DNA of 64,000 bases from Tubiluchus corallicola (GCA_030141605.1 JAQGDQ010000474.1:64001-128000), one strand, 5' to 3'; shown: positions 22,542-34,699, counted from the first letter of the stretch. Notes: generated from the sequence alone by a model not told the origin. Numbers and translations: made by a program.

Positions 22542-24425
22542 CTGAAATTACAAAATACTTAGGTCAATCGTTCATCGTCCAGCATTTGCTATTTATTTCA
22601 TGAAAGTGTGAAAGAATGCACATGGTTCTTGAAACAAACGTGGTATTAAATTAAACAATGAAGAAAGTGTGTGACAAGTTCCGACATGACAACTTTGAAG
22701 CATTAGGAGTTTGTCACACAAATTTAAAATTTCGCGTGCAACTTCATCAAATTTCAAAATTTCAGTTCTTGCGCCTTTGCCAAAAACATGCACAAGTTTG
22801 CAAATCAGCTGGCTTATTTTGCCACCAGTAGCAACCATGAAAGAATTAGTAGTACAGTCAACCCTCGTTAAACCGGACTAATTGGGTGGGGGTCCGGTTT
22901 AGCCGATTGTCCGATTTATCCGATATGCCTATATATATGGTCTATATTATACAGGAATAATCACCTTAATAAAGCCTATATACATTGCACTGTATAGAGT
23001 GCACTATATACTACACTGTATATTACTTTAAAATAGTTAACCTGTGAGGATAAAGAAATTATTGTACAGTTGGTAGGCCGTTTTGTGCTTAGCGCTCCGG
23101 CTCGGACGGAAATCAGTCAGTTTCCTTTACCATGGATGACATCCGTCTTATCCGATATATAGTCTAATGGGGTCCGGTTTAACGAGGGTCAACTGTACTA
23201 CTTTCAGTAATGTAGCAGTGTTCATGAGTCTCACAATGTCCGTTATGTTAAAGGGTTAAAGGACATTACAGTTATGAAAATTAACCATGAGGTCCACAGG
23301 GTCTATGGTCTAGATAGCTAGTAGTGAAGATAACAACGCTCACAAAAGACTTCTTGTCTTATAAGGTCATTTAAGTTCTCATAAATCATTGTCATGAATA
23401 AATGATTCAGAGAAACTAACATTACTATTACACAGCATTAAGTGTTTAAACAACTCTGCATTCACTAAATAAACAGTACGCTAAGGCACTTCTTAAAACT
23501 TGAAAAATAAATCAGTTTTTTGTCTATTAGATGTACATTCTTGTGGTAACTTTTGCTGAAAAGCATTTTTATAAGGTGCAAACTCACTTTCTATAATGTA
23601 CAATAATGAACATGCTTCTTATATTACAGGCAAACACAGTCAGCAAAATGGACATACTGATTTCACTCAGAAACAATTTGTGAGGTATTTTCAATGAGTT
23701 GCTTAGTAGTTCATAAATTTGTCATGGTTTTTGGTTTTTGATTTTGGTTTTTTTTGCTGTTGTTGTATTTTTGTTTTTGTATTTCTGCACGTTTATGTAT
23801 TTTTTAATATAGTTGTGTCTACTGTCACTAGCGTCCTTTTGTTTGCTGTCCTTTGAGAAGGGTGGTTGACTCGATAACCTTTGGTTTTTTGCCACCCTTT
23901 CTCCTATGTTCGTTTGTATTTTTGTGTATTTTATTGTCAAATCATTGTATATTTATGGAGGAAAATAAAATTACTATTACTATTACTATTACAAAAACAA
24001 TTAAAGCTTTTTCACATGTATGAAATTGTTTCTTAAGCGTGCGAATTTAGTAAGTGATATTTTCAAAATTGGTTTCAAATTATCCTCCTCACCTCTTTTC
24101 TCTCCTTTTTCTTTATCCGTTCTTCTGTGTGTAGCCGCCTCTGTTCTAGTTGGCGGTGTCGAAACAGAGTTGGTATTGCATTTTCTGTAAGTCTTTTTGG
24201 CTGCTCTAGACCTTTAAGCTTGTGGTACAAACTTACTTGAAAGCACTCTGGTTCAAAGTGTTTCGAGCAAAGCCGACTATTGTTGTTAGGATGCCAGCCT
24301 AGCCTGCCAATATTTCGAATCCATATTTTTAGTATTTCTGGCTTTTTCATGGGAAAACGGTGGTACGAAACTCCAGAAGTCGAAGCTAAACTATCACAGT
24401 CACATGCTGAACAACACATGGGCAT
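22485..24425 (-). CDS. THAP-domain protein D, two exons visible
   Basis: Exon 1 (24093-24425, 111 codons, donor gag|gtgagg) and exon 2 (22485-22541, 19 codons) join in phase 0. The finger has C4 or C5 and C8 or C10 (four closely spaced cysteines), then C53, H56, P25, W35, F57 and the closing AIPTLF. A basic helix follows, EERIKKKERKE. Exon 2 reads LVKSLLASPKSERNAQVML. The extra cysteines near the N-terminus are unusual for THAP proteins. Gene C has the same exon lengths and phases, so C and D arose by duplication. The intron holds a LINE tail and a pogo-like MITE. Exons beyond 22485 were not found. Confidence 0.7.
22855..23195. mobile_element. pogo-like MITE (CCCTCGTTAAACCGGAC family), copy 2
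   Basis: 341 bp, TA on both sides (22853-22854, 23196-23197), ends cagtcaaccctcgttaaacc and its inverse. Inverted relative to the copy at 15216; lies in the THAP D intron. Confidence 0.9.
23720..23995 (+). mobile_element. LINE 3' UTR ending in (TTACTA)n
   Basis: A T-rich segment contains the hairpin gagaagggtgg...gccaccctttctc and ends ataaaattactattactatt. The same hairpin segment recurs inverted at 34560-34690 and 42606-42785, which marks it as a repeated LINE tail. No reverse transcriptase coding is left. Confidence 0.6.
24093..24425 (-). CDS. Exon 1 of THAP gene D (THAP finger)
   Basis: Reads MPMCCSACDC ... YHRFPMKKPEILKIW ... RLCSKHF ... AIPTLF. Any of the neighbouring cysteines could be the ligands. 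ATG at 24425 is chosen because it gives the usual short lead before the first cysteine. Confidence 0.75.
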
Positions 24426-24429
24426 AATT

Positions 24430-25680
24430 GCAATTCTGTTTTGTTACACAAAGAATGCCCAAGCAAGCCTCTTTAAATGTCGAGATTCCAATGCAAGTAA
24501 CTACAAATATACACGAGATTTAGGCATTTTGAGGCTGTGGGAATTAGTCACATGGCCACTTTCATTTCTTTTTATTAAATGCCATATATCCTATAAGTAC
24601 TTCAGTTGCAATATAAATTTATGGAAAAGTTTGAATGTGAATTTCACAAACACTCAGGGTAGAACATCTATCTCAAGCTTTAAAAATGTGCAAAATGCAC
24701 CACAGTATTGCAAACCCCAATACTCGTCAAGCTCTTGTTCGCTACCACATTTATGATTTATGGTTTAGCCCATACGGACGTCATAATACTAATTACAAGA
24801 TTGATAAAAATGCTGCAAAAACAATAAGCCTACGCAAATCCTGAAATACATAAGTAAACTCAAAAAGAAAATGAGTTAAAATGTGTTATCATTGTACTTA
24901 CTTAATAGTTACACTTACACTAACAACAATTACACTCGCAGGCTTGTACAAATTTACTGAGGAAATCTACACTCTTCAGTATTAGTATTGCATTCACCGT
25001 TGCATGTCAGACACGAAAAGTGCCAAAGACCAGTCAGTGATAGCGGTACGGCACTAATTTGCCTATATCTGTAAGATATAGATATAAAGAAAATATCTAT
25101 GTTTATAAAGCATTATAAAACAATATTTGATCGTCGATGCAATAGAGACACAATACAAGAAGACAACGATAGTGGAGAGAACATAGTCATACTCATTTAA
25201 TACAGACGAACAAGAGCGATGGCGCGCGCTCGATGTGCAGAACCACGTATAGGTTACACGGCATTGTAGTATGGAATGTTCGCCTACCCCTTCTTATCAA
25301 AAGCACCTAACATTAAAGGTTCAACAGCTAAGCACAACTTATTTCAGTTAATCTCTCAAAAAGTTAATACTTAACAAGGCTTTAGCAAGTGCGCAGCCAT
25401 TTTGGCTTTCCGCAAAATACGAGGCGGAAGCAAAGACCTCTTCAGTCTTCCAACTTTCTGTAATAATATCGTGACAGAAACGGCGTAAAAAATCGTAAGG
25501 CATTACGAGAAAAACACAAATAACTTAAAGGAAATATTAATTGATTTATGAGTCGCATAAATAATTTTATTTTATAAATTAACCAGTTCCATAAGCCTCG
25601 TAAATGGCAATCGGGGCCCGGGGTGCGCATGCGTTTAAGCACGACTGTTGCTTAGCAGCAGTACATATAAAAAATAGATA
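24430..25680. other. No gene recognised
   Basis: The + frame at 24280-24756 overlaps the THAP D exon antisense and runs on without family features; I treat it as a shadow. Confidence 0.3.
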
Positions 25681-25689
25681 GCTCTTCAA

Positions 25690-25924
25690 CAAGCCATACA
25701 ACCAGCCAAAAAAACTGCAGGAGGACAAATGTTAACATATTTAAACATTGACCCTTCAAAAAATGGACTTGGGACATAGCAGTGAGTAGGGAGTCCTGGC
25801 ATAGGCAGGTGAACGGAATCCTGTCCCTGGATGTATGAATCTTTGGACGGTGATGATGACATAAATACCTGCTTTAGCCTGGTCACCACAGGCCAGGGTG
25901 AATTAGCTAGAAGAGTCACACCTG
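25690..25924 (-). CDS. Possible exon, unknown
   Basis: After an acceptor-like ggtttttgttcccag (minus strand) an open frame reads VTLLANSPWPVVTRLKQVFM and continues with SSSPSKDSYIQGQDSVHLPM to a stop. It lies downstream of THAP gene E on the same strand and could be one of its exons. I recognise no domain; only the splice acceptor and the non-repetitive composition support it. Confidence 0.22.
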
Positions 25925-25999
25925 GGAACAAAAACCAAATAAACAAATACAGAAGGACTTGTAAACAAGAGGAGATCGACTAATGAAACTAGGATAAAC

Positions 26000-28500
26000 C
26001 TAAGAAGCAAAAAGGAGAAAGATTTATAAATATCAGGAGTAAGTCTTAGAATTACGCAGGACCGCATTACGATCTTAGGAAGCCCTAAACCCTGAAAAGA
26101 CTATGGTTCTCCCATATATGTGTAATTCAAAGTAAAAACAATATTAAAGTGTAAAATGAAATTTATTTTTTGAAATGAAAAAAAAACTTGCAGTAGGTGG
26201 TGACCCAAGACAGCGGCACTAGGGTAGAAGAAAGAGACGAGGTACCCATCTAAGCACCAGCATGTCAACTTAGCCTGTTACTGTATAGAATTCACAATTA
26301 GACATTGTTTGCGAGATTTCTCATCTCAATGTTATTTTTAAGGGATTTGGTTGCACAAATTTAAATTTTTTAGCTAAAAACATTAAGATGAACCGAGCAT
26401 GTTACGAGTGTTATCCTTTCCTTTAGCTAGTACAGTACATCACTGATTAGTAAGATTGCAGCGAGGCATCCAAACTAACAGTGACTGAAAAAAATTCACA
26501 GTTAAATTTCACTAGTGAAATAAAACTATTTTAAACGCGAATAAAAATTGATTTGCACAAAGCAATGTCAAAAACACATTTGACTAGAATTCTGTAACAG
26601 CTAGACAAATTAAAAAGCTGGCCTGTGATTTTTCATGGCTGATAACTTTGTAATATTAGTGGCTCTCACACGGCCATATCACAGTTTCCACTTCACATTT
26701 TACATAAATTTTGCAATTTACATTTTATTTTGCAGATTACAGTAAGCCAATTTTGTACTTATAAGTAAATACTGCATTAAAATTATTTTCCAGATAATTT
26801 TTAAATTTAGTTGTACATCTAAATGTGAAAATTACATTAAAAATGCTATCGTTGACATCTATGAGATCATAATAATTAATCATTTTCAAGTAATTGTAAT
26901 TGTAATTTACTGTCCGCTTCAACATAATTGCAATTTCCATTATCACATTATAACTGTTATACATCAAATCAATTGTACTTACAATAATTGTAAAAGAACT
27001 ATATTAATATAGTTACTAACTACATAATAGTTTATCAACAGGAAATATATGGTGCATGGTGGTCCAAAAAAGCTACTTAATTAAACAAGAGAAAGAATTA
27101 TAGAAAAACAGAGAATAGTAAAGATAAAATAATAGAATAAGATGGATAAAGAGACAAAAGAAATGAAATAGAAAGGAGTTCAGCAGAGATGTGATGCAAA
27201 AGCGTGAAAATATGAACTGTAAATTTGTGGGATGTACTGTGAACTATCGTACTTCATGGGCAAAACTTAAAGAATACATTATAAGTAAGATTTGAGCAGA
27301 AGATATTTCAGATATCTTTTAAAGCGAAATAATCTTTGATGTGTTGTGACATAAATTGATATTTCATTCCATAGAGTTGGAGCGGTAAATTTCAGAGTGT
27401 CCTGCAACATTGGTCTTGCAAAATCGAATATTATATTCATTAAATCTAGTGAAGTGATACTGGTGATTACATATGACAGGATTTATGAAACATGAGGGTA
27501 ATAAACTGTGGTGTGTTTTGTACAGATAGATAGCAAGGTGGTAAGAAACTAAGTAATCTAAATTTAAATTCCACAGTTATAAACAAATATACGTTCAATT
27601 AGGGCTTGTCTAGTTAAATTAAAGTGATTCTCAAAAACTTTACAACAGAGCATACAACAGTAAGCTAAATATAAGTCAAATAAAATTATAAAAACATGTA
27701 CTGTAGGCTTTACCTATAAAACTTGTTTTTGCCTGTAAATTGTGTCACACTGGAGATGACTGACAGACAGTGTAGTCAAAACGTTTGTCATAATTTTAAT
27801 ATTTTCATGTTTCAAAGTTGTTAATAAAAGTTGTTTCTTTCCCTATAATCTGGAAGTCTTGTATAAACTGGCTTAAAATTCAACTATTTGCAGACAACTC
27901 AAACCACTACAGGCTTCAATGACAGTATTTATTTAGTGGTAAAACGTATGAATCTTAGTCTCAGAAGTGTTATTTCGGGTTACTAGGTATCGCCTATAAT
28001 TGTAAGCACAAAAGTACTTGAAAAACGAATTATGACAATATAAAAGCCTGACGTAAACAATAATACTAAAAGGGAATACCGGTCAAATATGCTCTTATCG
28101 TCTATAATTTTGCAGATCAGGTTGATTTATGCAAATGACGGCACATCAGTCCCACTTTTAGTTTAGACAGCAGCTGTAAGAGTGCGCCATGCAATTGAGC
28201 ACACGTGCATGTGATAACTGTTGAAGTCAATGAAGTGTACAATGCACTTTTGCCATGCAGCCAGAGTTTGTCACGATTATCGTACGTTTTACATGATTAT
28301 CACAAGTGCTTACTGCTTACCATAACGGTGAACACGTTGTGTGTTCGGTGTACGAGCCTGGTGGGTTTTTTTTCGTATGGCATGGAAATAATTAATTTGA
28401 GTATATGTACAGAAAATTGTATGTCAAAGTAACATAGGCTAATTATAGTACTTAAAAAGTCTGATATTAGTACGTACACTTTATTCAGAATTTCTTGCTG
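26000..28500. other. Gene-poor AT-rich stretch
   Basis: No intact gene. The part 27170-27580 resembles degraded LINE sequence (compare 28990-29260), but I cannot assign a family. Confidence 0.3.
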
Positions 28501-28539
28501 CAGAAATTAACTTCAAATAATGATAAAAATGAGGCTTAC

Positions 28540-28737
28540 CGTAGAACAGACAGCACGGTTTTTATTAATTTTGGAAGGGTTCAAGCGTTCGTGTGATTTT
28601 CCACAAGCTTTGATCCAACGCCAGCATTTGTCTAGGTTTTTATTTGGCTTAGGGAAACATATAAGTCTAATTCCTTCTAACCTCTCTGGGTATCGAACGT
28701 CTACATTACAAGTACCCCAAACGCAGCGTTTCACCAT
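28540..28737 (-). CDS. THAP finger exon E
   Basis: Sixty-six codons from ATG at 28737 to the donor acg|gtaagc, phase 0. It reads MVKRCVWGTCNVDVRYPERL ... LICFPKPNK ... CWRWIKAC ... RAVCST and stops exactly where THAP exon A stops, just before the expected HF. Ligands C5, C10 and C64 are present; the last ligand must come from a second exon I could not find. Without it the finger would not fold, so this is either a gene whose small second exon I missed or a broken paralogue of A. Confidence 0.6.
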
Positions 28738-28979
28738 TATAGAGCGCTTACAGTTTTCAGTATCTTGATCACTGGTGAAATGGAAAATACTGTTACTCGG
28801 CTCACGCAAGTATGTGCGGCTGTGAGCTTTGTTTGTGAGCCGATCAGGTCGAAACCTACTGTAGCAGCTGTGGATGCTAACAGCGGGAACGCTGATCGCC
28901 CGTTGCAGCCTTGCAGGCTATGCAGAAGGGGCGATGGTATGTATTGCTATACTGTCACGATTAGGGGTTAAGCGAGTAC

Positions 28980-29262
28980 ACTCATAGAAACCCCATATTT
29001 TTCCGCAAAATAATTAAGGATTTAAGCTTTACTGTGATTGGTGCATCAACCACCATGGCAGGCAGATTATTCCATTCACTCACAACTCTCACAGAAAATG
29101 AATATGTACGAATGTCAAGACGTGACCGCTCTTTAGACAGTTTTAAACGATGTCCTCTAGTTTTAGAAACAACAACTAAATTGAATTTATCATCTCCTAT
29201 TCGTTGTAAACCGCGTAATTTAAATCCGGTTTTAATTTATCGTAGGTATATGTAAACTAGGT
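28980..29262. mobile_element. Possible LINE-derived fragment
   Basis: The + frame reads MAGRLFHSLTTLTENEYVRM and continues to RNLNPVLIYRRYM. The text is repeat-like and similar in style to 27370-27480, but no diagnostic motif is present. Confidence 0.25.
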
Positions 29263-29305
29263 TCAAAAATGCCTCCTTGGGTATTTTATATAAACCAGTG
29301 CATTA

Positions 29306-30353
29306 TGTCTAGTCTCGTTATCTCGCCACTGTCCGTCTAGGGCAAATTTTTGGCGAGAGGCGAGTATGGCGAGATAACGGGAATATAACGAAGTTATGTA
29401 TATACATAATAGTTGATTAACATAGTGTTCCTCTATGTACATATAAAATATATTTCGCATTATGATACCAATCAGCATTAAATCAGAAATGAAAAAATGT
29501 CATAAAAATAATCTTAAAATTTTACTTTTTTCTTGTTGCCAATTCCACACCTCAACTTGAAACGTTGGAGCCATCCGTTAGAGTACTGGAAGTCGGTTAT
29601 GCCCAGTTCATTTCCAAATTGCTTGGCCTTTTCGCGCAAAACAGCATCAGTGATGACGACATTTTGCGATCGTGCAGTCGTCAACCATAGCTGAAGTGCC
29701 ATTTCCAGATTAGAATGCTGTCCACGTCGCAATTTCGTTGAGCCACTGTGACCATGACTTTGCATCCATTTTTCTTTATTCGCTATTATATCGCCTACAC
29801 TTCTCCGGCTAACAGGATTACCAAATTTCGCACTAAATACAGTAGCAATTTCCTGCTGTGTCTTTGAAGAATTATTCGTATGATAAATACAAATTTCCTT
29901 TTTTTGTTCAGGATTAAGACAAAACAGTTTTCGCTTCAGAGACATCATGTAAAGTTGCTCACACTTTGTAGAAATTCAAACTTAAATGCAGCTTTGGTGT
30001 TATAGAGTAAGGATATCGGTGACGCTTTAGTTTCTCTGCGCATTAACCAACCACAGCACTCCTAATCTAATCCTGGTGAGACACACACTAGATGAATTAT
30101 GTCTGTCTATCGAGTACAGCAGCATTGTCTACATACAGCGGTTATATTGATCGACACGCGGTATATGTATTGATCGATTCACCTCTGTATAGTTTACATA
30201 AGCACTCATTCCTAGCATGACGTGGCGAGGGCGAGAAGCGATGGTGGCGACTTAACGAGGTAAATATCAAAGCAGGAAATCCGTCCTGGTACTTTCTATG
30301 GCGAGAGACGAGTTTGGCGGCATAACGAGGGCCGAGATAACGAGGCTAGACTA
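29306..30353 (-). mobile_element. pogo/Tigger-like transposon, copy 2
   Basis: Same family as 5351-6850 but without the nested insertion. The left end is gtctagtctcgttatctcgc and the right end the inverse of gtctagcctcgttatctcgg, with TA-rich flanks. The right end keeps a block (gggccgagataacgaggc) lost from copy 1. Confidence 0.88.
29514..29948 (-). CDS. Truncated pogo-like transposase: two HTH domains only, copy 2
   Basis: This 144-codon intact frame is almost identical to the one at 6000-6434. The visible changes are AKQFGN for AKHFGN and NKKKVKF for SNKKVTF at the end. It contains the psq-type HTH and the CENP-B-like HTH but no DDE domain. Both copies end at the same deletion junction, so they descend from one deleted founder that was then amplified. 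It could act as a DNA-binding competitor of a full transposase; that is inference. Confidence 0.75.
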   Translation of the reverse strand: MMSLKRKLFCLNPEQKKEICIYHTNNSSKTQQEIATVFSAKFGNPVSRRSVGDIIANKEKWMQSHGHSGSTKLRRGQHSNLEMALQLWLTTARSQNVVITDAVLREKAKQFGNELGITDFQYSNGWLQRFKLRCGIGNKKKVKF

Positions 30354-30775
30354 TATATATATATATATAAACTTCTCATGGCTTAAATTTTAGTTGTAAA
30401 TCTGTTCCTATGGAACTGTTGGTTATATAATTATCTATTTTTGTTTCTTCATTTTGTTTATTGTGCGAGTTTGTTATAATAAGGCTAACGATGTGTTTTT
30501 TTGTAATTCACTAACATGACTGTACTGTTTGAAACTGATGCGTTGAACCGTCAACACATACAAATAAATGTTAAATAAAACTAGATTAGAAATAACTCAA
30601 ATAGTTTCAAATTACCCCCTTAAAAAAACGAAGCAATTGAAATTATTTTATAATTCTAGATAATAATAGTCCTGAAAGGTATTCTCATTAAAATTAGAAA
30701 AATGCAATGCCTCGAGCCTTACATACAGAACTAAAGAACAATTTTACACAAAAATTATTGATTTATACACTAAAC

Positions 30776-31084
30776 CAGGGGTGTGCAAATGTAGCTTAAT
30801 GTTACTGTACTACGCAGACTGTGTGATACACATTACTAATATGCATTGTAATGAAATTACCACTATCTGTCCTGAAAGTAGAAATATATGGTTTGTAATA
30901 TAAATTTTAATAACTTCTAAAATAGTTTCTTGAGTACAGTAGTAATGATGTACGCAGGTCGGATGCAAAAAAATCATTATTAGGCCTTTCTGTACTTGGC
31001 TCCTTGATCAAACTACCTGTGGCCCGCAGGAATTGCGGGAAAGTTTAATGTGGCCCGGCTAGTCAAATAACTTGCACATCCCTG
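30776..31084. mobile_element. hAT-like nonautonomous element (CAGGGGTGTGCAAA family), copy 1
   Basis: Starts caggggtgtgcaaatg and ends cttgcacatccctg, with a perfect 8-bp duplication cactaaac at 30768-30775 and 31085-31092. It is 309 bp and non-coding. Internal sequence matches 62281-62796. Confidence 0.93.
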
Positions 31085-31092
31085 CACTAAAC

Positions 31093-32240
31093 TAAGTAAT
31101 GCTTTTCTTTCATCTTTAAAATAATGTACATTTTAGGTGTGTTTTACATTAAAAGTGTGTTTTATGTTTAATCTTTTTAATTATTTAAAGAAATGTTATG
31201 CTTTTCGACAGTACAATTATATCTGATTACAGCTAGTGGTCAACAGATTAGCTTTTCATTTAGGAACATTTGCCTGCCTAATTTTAAAGGCATGAATATA
31301 TTATATACCGCTCTTCCAAATAAAAAGATGTTCAAAATATTTAGCTGTAATTGTTTGAGACTCTGCATTTAAAAGCATCTTTAGACTTAGATTTGTCATT
31401 AATTTTGACAATGCGGAATTTTTCAGTAAAATGTTAATGTCGTTTATGTACCAAGAGTACATAAACGATAAGTTTTTATCAGTGATTATCAATGTTTTTA
31501 ATAGCAAATAAAGATTATTATATATATATAGTATGGAATTATAAAAAAAATTCAGGAACTCAGGGTGCTCCTACTGAGACAGCATGGAACACATAAAAAG
31601 TAACTCGTAGCCCTAATTCTAATATTACTGTGGTGGTTTGGCATCTTCCACTTTTCATGTCGGTGTACTTTTAGAATACCACACGCAGTTTTGGCCCTTA
31701 ATTACATATAACACACGACCGTACTACTTTTAGGGGGAGGTAATGGGGATGATCACAATGAAGATAAAACTTTTATTACGCCCATATTTGCTCTATACAG
31801 GAGTAGTAAAAATGAAACCGTGTGCAAAACACGTATTGGGTGGTAAACTGAAACTTCGGTTCGCATTTTCCAGATTCCTCCTTACGGACCCTTTCTTTCA
31901 AAATCCAGTCCGAGTTTACAGATATTCTTTTACTCTAAACTCTAAGTTAACTAAAAATAGCTAAACTCTTGTTTTTAGCTATTTTTTCACAGACAAAACA
32001 AGTAATTGCAGCATATGCCGTGGTATAGTGATCCAGTCAGCCAAAAAAATACAGTTATTAAAAAAATTCCGTCAAAGAAGTTATGAAGCCGTTTGAGCTT
32101 TTGTTTTGTATAACTTGGGAGGGTTTAACAAAAAAGTGTTTCCCAGAAAATACTTTTCATAGAAAACTCGTTTCATAGAAACACTACCCAGAAAGATTAT
32201 TTAACACAAAGATCTGCGTTTTAGCAGGATAATGCCTTCG
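31093..32240. other. No feature recognised
   Basis: AT-rich. A palindromic stretch near 31435-31470 (tcgtttatgtacc/agtacataaacga) is the only structure noted. Confidence 0.3.
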
Positions 32241-32255
32241 ATTTTTTGTGTTTGC

Positions 32256-32580
32256 TCTTCTCCTTCTTTACCTCACTCCTTCCTACCCCCTCTTTCTCTC
32301 CTCCTTTCCCCCTCTCTGTCCCATTTTTTCCTCTCTTTCTCCCCCTTTTTCACTCACCATTGCCCTCTCCTATTCTCTCTCAGTGTCTTCCCTTGTGTAT
32401 GTCTTTAATTGTCTATTTCCCTCTCTTTTACTTCACCCTTTCTCTCTTTCTCTCTCTCTCTCTCTCATTCTCTGGCTCTCTCATTTTCTCTTCTTCCCAC
32501 TTTTTGCTTCACTTCCCATCGGTCTCTCCCTTCTCATTCTCTCTTCCTCTCTCGTTCTTTCTCTTTCTGCTCTCCTTTAG
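32256..32580. repeat. Polypyrimidine tract of about 320 bp
   Basis: The + strand is nearly all C and T (for example ctctctttctccccctttttc and repeats of ctctctctcattctctggct). Two overlapping Leu/Ser/Phe-rich frames result from this bias and are not genes. Confidence 0.92.
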
Positions 32581-32872
32581 CTATCTATAGTGCTTTGACT
32601 AATGACAATCAAAAATCAGAATCATTTAAAATGGCGCACCATAAAAGGGGGAATATCACCAAAGTGATCCTGGGGATATTATAATATAGTAAACTTATCT
32701 CTGAGAAACAAATCAAAGTTGTATTGTTGTGCAACTAATTACAAAACGAGTAATTAGCTTCTAATTAACGCCGCGGGTAGATTACAAGCAACACGAGACT
32801 TGTTCTGTCAGGCAATGACAACAAAGTACTAAGATCAGTAATATAAGGCACAAATTTCAAAATAATGCATAC

Positions 32873-33247
32873 CCGTTTTCTTTGCATTTTTTGGAAAGCT
32901 AAGCCACCATGTTTTGATGTTTGCAACAACTGTGGTGAATCTTGCCTAGGTTTATTCGTTATTGTTGGAATGGATCCAGTCTTTAGGATTCTCTTGCACC
33001 GGACACTGAAACCCATCGAAGACCTTAACTGCGGTTCATCTTGAAAACACGAGTCTTCAAAATGCGCTGAACAAATTACAGCATGAGTCGAAGGATCGAA
33101 AGAATTTTTCGCCCAATGATCCCTTCGGCAAAGCCTTATGAAGTGAATCCATTTTTTCCTAATATAAGGTTCTTTTGGAAAACGGTGCACACTAAATCCG
33201 TTAAGTGCTGAATTTGAGCAATATCCAGCCACGCAGCGATTGACCAT
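32873..33247 (-). CDS. THAP finger exon F
   Basis: This is a 125-codon exon from ATG at 33247 to the donor cgg|gtatgc, phase 0. The finger is complete: MVNRCVAGYC (C5, C10), HRFPKEP, W33, then VICSAHFEDSCF (third Cys and His) and the closing GSIPTIT. A Gln/Lys-rich stretch follows, up to QKMQRKR. No further exon was found to its left. Of the six THAP exons it is the least like the others and looks intact. Function is inferred from the domain only. Confidence 0.72.
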
Positions 33248-33655
33248 TATAAAAAAACGAATAAAGATTACTAATGAAACTGAATGTAAATGCAATGTGA
33301 CTGTAAAAAAGAAACTTCAAAGCAAGAAAGAAACGAATATCGTACGCACATGTAAATAGAACTCAATACAGCAAGAGTTGCACATGCGCATTGTCGTTCC
33401 TTACGGGACGTCACTTCCGCTTTATTTTCCGATTTTTCTTTTTTCACAAGATATCTGTACGGCCCTAAATTTGAAGTGTTTCAATGCCAATTAAAGCAAA
33501 CTGTGCAAGTTTATAAAGAAATGCACCCCGTTTTTCGTTTCGGTGTGTAAATCTCAAACAACCCGAAGAGGAACTCACATGTTGAGCATATGATTTCTCA
33601 GGCCAATAGACGCATCGGAATGATAAAACGCTGTATTTTATCGCTGTAAAAGTTA

Positions 33656-34160
33656 TTGTACTGTAACGCTGCAAAAGTTATTGTGCCTCTTTATAAAGCT
33701 GTAGTTAGACTAATATTTGAGTATGCCTGCCTTGTTTGGTCACCACAGTATACGTTTCTCTTAAAAATGCTTCAGAAAGAACTCATTGGAAGTGTATTAG
33801 TCTGGCCTCTGATATTCAACCCGGCTCTGATATTCAATCTGTCTCGTCCCTTGAACAATACCGTGGTACTATAGATCTTATTAACTGTATTATAAAGTCA
33901 TTAGAGTTAGTTGTATTTTGCGTAGTGACAATTTTTTCTGGACCACTACGTGATTTACGTGGACACAATTCTAAATTATTTGTGCAGTACTCTCGCATTA
34001 ATATCAGAGCCCATTCTCTACTCGTTTTGTGGGCCCTTCACTTAATAGTGAAACAGTTGACGCATCAAATCTGCCGTAATTTCCCAAATTGTTGAGGAGC
34101 GACGGTCAGCTGTTTTATGGTTTGGTCTCTTAAACTTCGCAAGCAAGCAAGCAAGTTTTT
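33656..34160 (+). mobile_element. LINE fragment, reverse transcriptase C-terminal region
   Basis: LYKAVVRLIFEYACLVWSPQ in one frame is followed, after a frameshift near 33775, by LEQYRGTIDLINC and RDLRGHNSKLFVQYSRINIR in another. It ends in (CAAG)n at 34140-34155, a typical LINE tail. Same family as 11720-12125. Confidence 0.75.
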
Positions 34161-34559
34161 TTTAATCACGCTAATCAGTAGTGAATTTTGACAGGAAGTG
34201 TCTACTAGGGTTCACTGGACCTTTTAAACGCGCTTACAGGGGGAGAACAGTCGGTAAACGTTAAAGTACATTAGGTCCGTAAACATGCTAGAATGGCTTC
34301 GAGTTCAGGTGAAGAAACGGACATCTTCGCAGATGTAGAGACCACAGGTGTGAAAGGTTATGTACCCGAGTGTGAGGATGATGAATTATTAACAGTTGGC
34401 TGAATAGTATTTTGACTGAAGAAACACATGTACAGTTGGAAGTAATGTGTATCGTCAACACAGAGTGGTGTATGTGCGGTTGATGTATCTCCATGCCCAC
34501 AGCAAGAGAAAGTTTTACGTTGTACAGAAATGGACATTTTAGAGTACAGAAGACTGACA

Positions 34560-34690
34560 AATCAAATCATATTTATTTATCCTTGCGTAAATAAAAAACA
34601 TATTAGTATATACAAGTATCAACCATCTAAATGGGAAAGGGTGGAGAAAAACATGATGTTACCAAATCAGCCATCCTACAATAAATTCAA
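34560..34690 (-). mobile_element. LINE 3' UTR fragment
   Basis: Minus-strand LINE tail carrying the hairpin aaagggtgg...ccatcct, matching 23720-23995 and 42606-42785. Confidence 0.5.
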
Positions 34691-34699
34691 ATTTATTTA

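Noticed and set aside
24280-24756. 158-residue + frame
   Set aside because: Antisense shadow of the THAP D exon extended into flanking DNA.
32246-32684. Three overlapping Leu/Ser/Phe-rich frames
   Set aside because: Caused by the pyrimidine tract.
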